Positions 15,205-23,400 of a stretch of DNA of 64,000 bases are shown in pieces. This stretch comes from Candidatus Epulonipiscium sp. Lineage in GTDB: Bacteria > Bacillota_A > Clostridia > Lachnospirales > Cellulosilyticaceae. Location: positions 1 through 64,000 of the forward strand of contig DUUM01000424.1 in the NCBI GenBank assembly GCA_012841565.1. Reading direction: 5' to 3'. The notes beneath the pieces are model-generated. The model searched no databases. It had not been told where the DNA came from and saw nothing but the letters and a program-made list of their open reading frames with translations. The number at the start of each line of letters is the position of its first letter. Position 1 is the stretch's first letter. A program made the position numbers and the translations under genes.

Positions 15205-17100
15205 CTATACAGATTCTATGTTAGATGGTGTTGCTATTGTATGCCATAGTGAGACATTAAGATCAAACTGCCCAGGCTCATTATAACTACTAGAGTACGC
15301 CAATATTTCTTCCTCAAGCTCTTCAATACAAGAGATTTCATTATTTAAATACTGTTCTATTAGAAGCTTCGCCGTCTTTATTCTTTGCAGTAATCCTCCT
15401 ATACGAATATCGAATACATCTAAGCCAAAGCTCTTATTTTCCTTCATCCACTGTTTTTTATAAACCTTTATAAAAGTTTCTACTGCCCGGATTAATTCAG
15501 GTAAAAACACGTTAGCATAAGTTTCTAATTTCTCTTGATTATCTTCTTTGTAGGCTGCCCTTATATTAATGCCAACATGAGTTTTAATCGCTAACACATC
15601 ACAGAGTGCTTTTTGCGTCTCAAAAATATAATTCCATTTGGATGGTTGGGTTTTAATAATCTCGTCAAGCTCTCTTGAGCATTGTTGAAAATGTAGGGTG
15701 TAGCTTACTTTATCTATATGCTTGTCAAATAACCCGATTAATATATCTTGGTACAAAATATATTTCGACGGATTAGCACCACATTTGCCTGGCGCTGGGT
15801 TATTTGGCGTTAATATCGGCCTATCTAGTTTTAAGAACCCTTGATAATCCCCACTTGTACAAGTTTTAAATCGATTCTCTAAATGATTATCTTCACTATT
15901 ATTGTTATAACATAATTCTGCCCATAATTGGAGGGTTGGTAAAATTGCAAAAGCTGAGCACTCTGCTCCATTATCTCCCCATGCAGTAATAATGACGCGT
16001 TTAATATTATTTTCCATACAACTGGCATGGGCTAGCTTGGCTATTTTATGACTAAACAAGTTGGCAGGGGTAAATCCAGACCATTTCCAAGCACCTCCTG
16101 CAAAAATAATATTCTCACTCATTTCTTTGTGCTTAGCAATCATCCTATCATAGGTTTCTTTTTCCTGGGAGTAATAATCCCAATAAACTAAAGAGATATC
16201 TTCTGGTATAGCTGCTACCATATCCTCACTTACTTCCCAGTCTAGTTCATGATACCCCCCGCCACTACCTAAGCGGAAAAACATATCACTCCACATCATG
16301 GGCTTATAGCCATATTTTCGCGCAATTTCCATCACCTTATTAAGATGACTAAGCATAATCTTAAAGCGATCTTGATAGCCATGTTTTTCTAGATATTTCC
16401 CAAGGCCAACCATATAGGCCTCATCCATACCGATGTTAATATTTTTACTCTTAATCGATTGAGATAAGGTCTTAAACATATCCTCAATGAGCGCATATGT
16501 TTTTTCCTCTCCAATAAGAAGAATATCTGCAAAGTCAATTACATCCTCAAATTCCCCCCATTTAAGCGCAGTACCGAGATGAGCTAGGGTCTGGATGGCA
16601 GGAACCAGTTCTATAAAGAGACTATTTGCATAAGCATCCATTTCTTTTAACTGCTCACTTGTATACCTCCCTCTTAAATACCCAAAATAAGGGCGATTTT
16701 TAATTTCATACGTATCTTCCATATAAAGTTGGATAGTGGTATAGCCCATTAAAGCTAAGTTAATCGTATAATCTTTAAATGCTGAAAAATTTATAACACC
16801 ATTTCTCGAACAATCAAGCATTAATTCCAAGGTGTCATATGTTGGCGTTTCTTTTATATGAACATCTGCGTTTCTTCCGTTCACTTTTTCCACGAAAAGC
16901 CCCAAAGCTCTTATGAAATATTGTTCTCCTCCTATGGTAATTGTTACTTTATTTCCTTTTTGAATTATTTCAATTCCTTCTCCTTGAACAGCCACATCAA
17001 GAACTATTCCATCATCAGATATAGATAGTTCTAGTTGCTCTGCAACTAATTCCACTGCTGTTTTAAATTTAGAACTCAATTTTGTAATATTTAAATTCAT
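15205..17100 (-). CDS. Glycoside hydrolase family 20 beta-N-acetylhexosaminidase
   Basis: 631 residues without a signal peptide, so probably cytoplasmic. A GH20b-like N-terminal domain (to about residue 85) precedes the (beta/alpha)8 barrel (LELMLDCSRNGVINF; TIQLYMEDTYEI). The catalytic Asp-Glu pair is D226-E227 in NIGMDEAYMVG: Glu is the acid/base and Asp positions the substrate N-acetyl group in this family. The C-terminal 200 residues form a helical domain. It would remove terminal GlcNAc or GalNAc from oligosaccharides such as chitin, peptidoglycan or glycan fragments. The gene stands alone between a GGDEF gene and a DUF4126 remnant; no partner transporter is adjacent. Confidence 0.85.
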   Translation of the reverse strand: MNLNITKLSSKFKTAVELVAEQLELSISDDGIVLDVAVQGEGIEIIQKGNKVTITIGGEQYFIRALGLFVEKVNGRNADVHIKETPTYDTLELMLDCSRNGVINFSAFKDYTINLALMGYTTIQLYMEDTYEIKNRPYFGYLRGRYTSEQLKEMDAYANSLFIELVPAIQTLAHLGTALKWGEFEDVIDFADILLIGEEKTYALIEDMFKTLSQSIKSKNINIGMDEAYMVGLGKYLEKHGYQDRFKIMLSHLNKVMEIARKYGYKPMMWSDMFFRLGSGGGYHELDWEVSEDMVAAIPEDISLVYWDYYSQEKETYDRMIAKHKEMSENIIFAGGAWKWSGFTPANLFSHKIAKLAHASCMENNIKRVIITAWGDNGAECSAFAILPTLQLWAELCYNNNSEDNHLENRFKTCTSGDYQGFLKLDRPILTPNNPAPGKCGANPSKYILYQDILIGLFDKHIDKVSYTLHFQQCSRELDEIIKTQPSKWNYIFETQKALCDVLAIKTHVGINIRAAYKEDNQEKLETYANVFLPELIRAVETFIKVYKKQWMKENKSFGLDVFDIRIGGLLQRIKTAKLLIEQYLNNEISCIEELEEEILAYSSSYNEPGQFDLNVSLWHTIATPSNIESV

Positions 17101-17150
17101 TAATTTTCAGTCCTTTCATATGAATGAGTACATATTATTAATATCGTATT

Positions 17151-17369
17151 TTATATTGTTGCCTTGCTAAACTTCTTATCCTTGAGACTTTTAAGTTTTT
17201 TAATCGTTTGATAGGTAATAAAAAGAAATAAATTTGAGTTCATTAGCTCTATATTTTGAACGACTTCAATAAAACCTAATCTAGAGCCAATACTGATCAC
17301 TAATAAGGGTATAAAAGGCCTATACCCTGTGGATGCACTCATACCAACTCCCATTAATAAGTTTTCCAT
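17151..17369 (-). pseudogene. Truncated DUF4126 membrane protein
   Basis: About 72 residues. The first 35 (LLMGVGMSASTGYRPFIPLLVISIGSRLG) match the start of DUF4126 proteins, small membrane proteins of roughly 190 residues. The remainder jumps to a hydrophobic segment and a basic tail (LFLFITYQTIKKLKSLKDKK), which resembles a C-terminal end, so the middle appears deleted in frame. A GGGGGG ribosome binding site 5 nt before the ATG at 17369 remains, so a short peptide may still be made. Function of DUF4126 is unknown. Called a remnant because of length. Confidence 0.6.
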
Positions 17370-17434
17370 CTGCACCCCCCCATTTTTAGTCTAATTATAC
17401 CATATTGCCTAACATTTTAAGACTTAAAAAGAAA

Positions 17435-17464
17435 AAACCCACCCTCTTTCAATAGGGTAGGTTT
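17435..17464 (-). terminator. Intrinsic terminator of putP
   Basis: Stem AAACCTACCCT / AGGGTGGGTTT (minus strand) with an 8-nt loop, followed on the minus strand by a T-rich tract. It sits about 65 bp after the PutP stop. Confidence 0.8.
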
Positions 17465-17530
17465 ATCTAGCACTGTTACTAATATCTAATAAATCTTCTT
17501 TTACGTCTAGATGGAAATGATTTTACTCCT

Positions 17531-19063
17531 TTATATATCGGTATCCATGAACCCATCAAATTCTTTTTGAATTTCTACATTCGGTTCAGCCGTCATTAAG
17601 CTAACTGCAATGATCATGATAACCGACACTGCAAAGGCTGGGAGTATTTCATAAAGATCAATGTATGTCTTTATAACCGTTCGCCATACGATAACCGTTA
17701 CACCACCCGATAAGATTCCTGCAAGAGCACCTTGCCAGTTCATTCTTTTCCAGTATAATGACATTAATATGGCAGGTCCAAAAGCTGCTCCAAATCCAGC
17801 CCATGCATATGCTACTAAATCAAATACTGAACTATCTGGATTCCGAGCAATAAAGACTGCTATAATTGCAACAGCTATAACACTTATTCTACTGATCCAA
17901 GTTAACTTATTGTCATCTATATCTTTAAATATATTCTTACATATATCTTCTGAAATGGCTGATGATGTTACAAGCAGCTGAGAGTCTGCTGTACTCATAA
18001 TAGCAGCCAAAATTGCTGTTAATAATATTCCAGCAATAATTGCAAGGCCTGGGCCTGTCAAGATATTTTGTACCATATAAATAAAGACTTTTTCTCCGTC
18101 CATCGCTTCTAACGCTTCACTACTAAGAACCGTAGACATATACGCCTTTCCAATGACACCTAAAATAACAGCTGCACTGAGTGAAAAAGCTACCCATACC
18201 ATAGCTATTCTTCTAGCAGGCTTAATATCATCTGAATGTCTTATCCCCATAAACCTTGAAAGAATATGTGGTTGCCCAAAATATCCAAGTCCCCATGCAG
18301 CCGTTGATATAATCCCTAAAATGCTCATGCTACCAATTCCTGTCCACTCTTTAAGACCAAATCCCTTTGGCAAATTTGCTAAAGAAGCTGCAAGAACAAA
18401 TGTTTCAGTCGTTCCTCCCATTTTAATCACTGCTATAATTGGCAGTGTAATAATTGCAAAAAACATTAGAATTCCTTGGAACAAATCAGTCCAACATACG
18501 GCCAAAAAACCACCCAAAAATGTATATGAAACAATTACGACGGCACCTATGATAAGTGCTGGAATATAATCTAACCCAAATACCGCATTAAACAGTTTTG
18601 CTCCTGCTGAAAACTGGGCTGCCGTATAAATCAAAAAGAATATAACAATAAAAATAGCTGATATCATTTTTATTATATGCGTTTTATCTTGAAATCTATT
18701 TTCAAGATAAGTAGGAATGGTTATAGCATCATTAGAGTACTCCGAATATTTTCTAAGTCTCTTAGCTAATATTAACCAGTTAATATAGGTACCAATCCCA
18801 AGTCCTAAAGCTGTCCAGAACGCCTCACCTATTCCGTTATTTTTGGTTAGTAAAAACGCTGTTCCTGGTAATCCCATTAATAGCCAACCACTCATATCTG
18901 ATGATTGAGCACTCATCGAAGTAACCCAAGCATTGAGATTTCTACCGCCTAAAAAATAATCACTTTGACTTTTGCTTTTAGTGAAAAAATGAATTCCAAT
19001 TCCAAGCATCATTAATAAATAAATTCCTAATACAATTGCATGAATGATTACGTCCATTTCCAA
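17531..19063 (-). CDS. putP: Sodium/proline symporter PutP (SSS family)
   Basis: 510 residues with about 13 hydrophobic segments. The signature block DYFLGGRNLNAWVTSMSAQSSDMSGWLL near residue 40, the SADSQLLVTSSA motif (about residue 360; Na+ site region) and FGPAILMSLYWKRMN match PutP closely in sequence and length. It imports proline with Na+ across the cytoplasmic membrane, for osmoprotection or nutrition. It is a single-gene unit with its own consensus promoter (19160-19188) and terminator (17435-17464). Confidence 0.9.
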   Translation of the reverse strand: MEMDVIIHAIVLGIYLLMMLGIGIHFFTKSKSQSDYFLGGRNLNAWVTSMSAQSSDMSGWLLMGLPGTAFLLTKNNGIGEAFWTALGLGIGTYINWLILAKRLRKYSEYSNDAITIPTYLENRFQDKTHIIKMISAIFIVIFFLIYTAAQFSAGAKLFNAVFGLDYIPALIIGAVVIVSYTFLGGFLAVCWTDLFQGILMFFAIITLPIIAVIKMGGTTETFVLAASLANLPKGFGLKEWTGIGSMSILGIISTAAWGLGYFGQPHILSRFMGIRHSDDIKPARRIAMVWVAFSLSAAVILGVIGKAYMSTVLSSEALEAMDGEKVFIYMVQNILTGPGLAIIAGILLTAILAAIMSTADSQLLVTSSAISEDICKNIFKDIDDNKLTWISRISVIAVAIIAVFIARNPDSSVFDLVAYAWAGFGAAFGPAILMSLYWKRMNWQGALAGILSGGVTVIVWRTVIKTYIDLYEILPAFAVSVIMIIAVSLMTAEPNVEIQKEFDGFMDTDI

Positions 19064-19159
19064 TCCCCCCCATGTAATTAGTTTGATTAACTTATGTTTA
19101 TATATTCACTTACTAATCTGATATGCCCCCTCATGCATATATATCCTTTATTTTGATTA

Positions 19160-19188
19160 ATTATACCCTTTAGATAAGTTAATGTCAA
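19160..19188 (-). promoter_or_regulatory. Consensus promoter of putP overlapping an inverted repeat
   Basis: Minus strand: perfect TTGACA (19183-19188), 17-bp spacer, perfect TATAAT (19160-19165). The -35 box lies inside one arm of the 52-bp inverted repeat at 19173-19224. Confidence 0.75.
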
Positions 19189-19224
19189 AGGAAACAGGGA
19201 GAGTTCCTTTGACATTAACTTATC
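19173..19224. repeat. Perfect 21-bp inverted repeat with 10-nt loop
   Basis: Left arm 19173-19193 (GATAAGTTAATGTCAAAGGAA) is the exact reverse complement of right arm 19204-19224. It lies 22 bp after the YibE/F gene stop and could end that transcript, although no T-run follows. It carries a TTGACA on each strand, one of which is the putP -35 box. Possibly a small mobile repeat. Confidence 0.75.
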
Positions 19225-19246
19225 TGTCTTCATCTATAAATCCCTC

Positions 19247-20380
19247 TTACTTTCCTTTATATATTACCGCACTTACTATTGAAGTAATCGGAACAGAAAG
19301 TATAATTCCAATGGTTCCTGATATTCCTTGAATAATTTCCATTGCTAGTATATCCAAGTTGTTTAGCTGGATAGATGGCAGATTGGCAGATGTAAGCATG
19401 ATCATAATACCTAAAGATCCACCGGCAAATGCTAATATCAGTGTATTAGACATAGTTCCTATAATATCCTGGCCAATATTCATCCCAACTTTATAAAGTT
19501 CTTTTGTACATAATTTGGGATCTATAAGATGCACTTCATAAATTGCAGATGCAATAGACATTGCGATATCCATCACTGCTCCTAGGGATGCAATTAATAT
19601 CCCAGCAAAAAACAAACCCTTAACCTGTAAAGATGATTGTTCTGCGATATATAACAATGGCTCTGCATCTTGCATTGTAAGCCCTGATAAATGGGCCATT
19701 TCCCCTGCTATAATAGCTACAGTCCCTGCTATAACAACACCTGATACTGTTCCTATGGTTGCCACAAGGGTCTTTTTTGTTTTCCCATTTAGCAAATACA
19801 TGGTTACGACCGTTACGATAAGACTTGTTATGGTTGCGGCAAGAACTGGTGACACTCCCCTAAAGAGCATGGGTACCATCAGATATAAAATCGTTGTTAA
19901 TGTAAAAAACAATGCTAAAACAGATTTTAATCCCTTCATTTTCCCAACGAAAATAATCAGAAAACAAAATATAAAAATCAAACCTATAACAACATGATTT
20001 CTTTTATATGTATAAACATCTATACCTTGTAACTCTCCATCTTCTTCATGTAGCATTGCAACCACTTTAGTTCCTACCTTAACCTTTGTATTATATAAAC
20101 GGCTTACAGCGTTTCTAACCTGGAAGGTTTGGTTTTTATATTTTCCTTCTACGATTTTTAATTCTATATCCTGATAACCTACTTCAATATATTCTAATTT
20201 GTGATCTTCTTGCAATTTATCTTTTTCTATTGATACAACCTGTGCACTTTCATAACTCAATCCCTTATATATTCGCTCTTGTATAAAATTAGTAGGAAAA
20301 ATTAACTTGCTCATATAAATCATTCCAAATATAGTAGCTAGAACCCCTATTATTAATGCATACTCTCTTTTTTTATTCAT
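19247..20380 (-). CDS. YibE/F family multi-pass membrane protein
   Basis: About 377 residues. I take the ATG at 20380 (AAAGGAG 6 nt upstream) over an adjacent upstream GTG. One N-terminal membrane segment is followed by an external region (about 30-120; IEVGYQDIELKIVEGKYKNQTFQVRN) and then seven or so membrane segments containing the family blocks GVSPVLAATITSLIVT, LFFAGILIASLGAVMDIAMS and MGTMSNTLILAFAGGSLG-like sequence. The family is common in Firmicutes and its function is not established; transport is assumed. Only 20 bp separate the ATG from the terminator of the SLH gene, so no normal promoter fits in between. Expression may rely on read-through or a promoter inside the upstream gene. 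Confidence 0.85.
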   Translation of the reverse strand: MNKKREYALIIGVLATIFGMIYMSKLIFPTNFIQERIYKGLSYESAQVVSIEKDKLQEDHKLEYIEVGYQDIELKIVEGKYKNQTFQVRNAVSRLYNTKVKVGTKVVAMLHEEDGELQGIDVYTYKRNHVVIGLIFIFCFLIIFVGKMKGLKSVLALFFTLTTILYLMVPMLFRGVSPVLAATITSLIVTVVTMYLLNGKTKKTLVATIGTVSGVVIAGTVAIIAGEMAHLSGLTMQDAEPLLYIAEQSSLQVKGLFFAGILIASLGAVMDIAMSIASAIYEVHLIDPKLCTKELYKVGMNIGQDIIGTMSNTLILAFAGGSLGIMIMLTSANLPSIQLNNLDILAMEIIQGISGTIGIILSVPITSIVSAVIYKGK

Positions 20381-20400
20381 CACTATCTCCTTTGGTTAAA

Positions 20401-20436
20401 AACAAAGATCTAAGGAAAAACCCTTAGATCTTTGTT
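20401..20436 (-). terminator. Intrinsic terminator of the SLH exoprotein gene
   Basis: Perfect 15-bp stem (AACAAAGATCTAAGG) with a 6-nt loop, followed on the minus strand by a T-rich stretch. It lies 22 bp after the gene stop and directly before the YibE/F ribosome binding site. Confidence 0.8.
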
Positions 20437-20457
20437 AATCCTTCTTTAAATATTACG

Positions 20458-23400
20458 TTATTTATTAATAATTCGATCTATAACAGCTGCTGCTTGGGCT
20501 CTTGTTGTTTCAGCTTTACCTTGGATTTTGGAATCCATACCACCAATTAGGCCTGCTTTTACAACTTTTGCTGTTGACTCTTTTGCCCATGGACTAATGT
20601 CATTTTTATCCGCAAATGGTGCTAATATAGTATCAATTTCATCTGTTGATACTGTAACATCTTTGATTACTTCACTAATAATACTCATCATTTCAGCTCT
20701 TGTGATCTTTCCATTTGGATTGAATGTTCCATCTGGATATCCTCCAACAAGACCATTAGCTGCTGCTGTAGCTATACTATCTGCAAACCAATTACTTGAT
20801 TTCACATCTGTGAACTGACCTTCATATGTTACTGTTTCTAACTTAAGAAGAGAATTCATCATTGCTACAAATTCAGCTCTTGTAATACTATTGTTAGGTT
20901 TAAATGTTCCGTCTGGATATCCTCCTGCAATACCTTTAGCTACAATCGACTCTATACTTGATTGAGCCCAGTGGTTAATAATATCTGAGAATCCAACAAC
21001 TGTTTCTTCTACACCCTTCTCTATTATAGCATACTGGCTATAATGAGTCGTTCTCATTATAATAAATCCATCTTTTACTTCATTACTGATAAACTCTAAG
21101 GTTCCTTCTATTTCATTTACGTAGTAAATTCCTAGTCTATTAGGATCGCCTAGTCCTTCTATACTAAACTTAATCCCTATTGGTTTATCAAACTGAGTAA
21201 TCTTCCTAGTTCCAGTTGGTGATTTAACGAATATATTAAGGTCTAGTAATTTAATCAATGTATCGTTCTTCGCTTTACCTGTAACAGCTTGATTTTTAAC
21301 CTCTTTTGATGAAAACTCGATAGTCTCGCCTACTTGTAGGTCTGCCTTATCTAAGGCTCCAAAAGGCACTGTATATTCCATTCCTTTAGACCCGATTACA
21401 ATGTCTACTTTATTTTCTTTTGCTGCTTGTATAACCTCTGCTGATATCACTACATCCATGTTATTATCTTTTACGAAAGGCAATGATATGATTATTTTAG
21501 GTGTTACATTTGGCTTAGCTTCTTTTACAGCTTGTTCTATAGCCCTAAGTGCACTTTCTTTTTCTACCGTCGCCTTTACAACGTTGCCCTTTGATTCTAC
21601 AGTGATATTATTTGTCCCCACTGTTACTACACCTTTTCCATCTGATTTTGTTTCTGCTGGCGCATTCTCATGAGGTTTTGTTGGTGTTGGTGCACTTCCC
21701 CCACCTCCGCTACTGCCACCACCTGGTGTTTCTGTGTTTTGGTCTTGTACCTTAACAATTTCACCTGTGTTCCTAATCCGTAATCTTGAACCATCTGGAT
21801 CTTTTGCTGCTAATCCTGTTACGGTTACAGTATCACCAACTTTAATTGCTGGATCCCATTTCCCTTTAATATCAGGGTTCTGGCCATCCCAAATGTATCC
21901 ATTTACATAAGCTCTAGCTGCTCCCGTTCCATCATCAACCCATAAATTCATATCGTCCATCTTTGTTACTTTTCCTGTAAGATTTACAAGCCATCCCATA
22001 TTATGATCTGCCATACTCTCCCCGGTTGTCATTCTTTTTGGAGCTACTGGCTTAACTGTTGCATCTATAATCTGTAAATTTTTAGCTTCATCTACTACTC
22101 GGATTTGCCTATCACATTCGTACTCCCCTACAGTTCCTGTTATTCGCACTTTTTGACCTACTTTTAGTTCTGTCTGAGATACTCCAAAAATTGTTAATCC
22201 CCCTGTTTCATCTTGAATATAAATAACTTCAAAAAATGCATTTTTAGGTTCGATTGCTTCTGATTGTGCTGTAACAATACCTTCAATCGCATAACGTTGC
22301 CCAAAGTTTTCTGGGTATCCTTTATGAATTGACGCAATTGTTACTAATTGAGCTTCTGGCGCTTGTACCATCCAGTCTACTACATTTTCTGTGAACCCAT
22401 AGTTAGCATTAATATTATCGCCTTTAACTTCAAAATTTGACATAAATGTACTTCCTGATACGATAAGTTTTGCACCACTTGCTAGTACTTCTACTCCCAT
22501 TACTTCTGTATTTCCTGTTGTTCCTTCTGCTGGAGCAACAGCTTTATCTGAGTAATTCATTGTAACTGTTCCTGTTGTTTCATGTATAGCTACTGGGAAG
22601 GATACCTTTGACGCATCTCCTCCTTCTTTTATAGAAACTGAACACCCACTATAGAAGCTATAATGATCTCCTGATATAAGTCCTTTTGTAAGACCATGTG
22701 GATCTTTATTAAAGTTTTTAAATGCCAGACGCCAAGTTTCACTTTCTTTTGTAACAGCATCAACAACTAGATCATCATTAAATCTTAAGTTTGCACCAAG
22801 TGCTTCTAATACTTCATTAGCTACTTTAGCGTTCCTATTATCTACTTCTCCTGGGTTTGCATTTTTACGATCACCTTTAGATGTCATAATGATGCTTCCA
22901 CCATTTTCAGCAAAGCGTACAATAGCTGCTATATCTTCTTCCGTATATGGATATCTTGATCTACCACTAATTGATTCTGGTCCTGTTAATACTAATAAAG
23001 ATGCATTTGCTAGCACTTCATCCGTAATATTTTTAGGTGCAAATTTCCCAGCACTATCTACTGCTGAATTGATTATCATTTTGATTTCTTTTTTACCAAG
23101 TATTTCATCAAATCCACTCATGTTGTTTGGATAATCTCCTGTTACATAATCGTTATAGTGTCCACCATCAACGACTACCTTTAGCATGTCTTCTGGATCT
23201 AATACTTTTACTTTTGTACTTACTGTAGATGTTTTAACCGCTCCTTTTACTGTAAAGGTTGTGGTTGCATAAATATTATAACTTCCTATATCTTGAATGC
23301 TTACTTTAGTCTGTACTTGTGCTACACCAGCTGCATTTAAACTCGCTAATGTTCCTTGGCCTATTTTATTGGAAGCATCTAAGTTCCCCTTGAAGTACTC

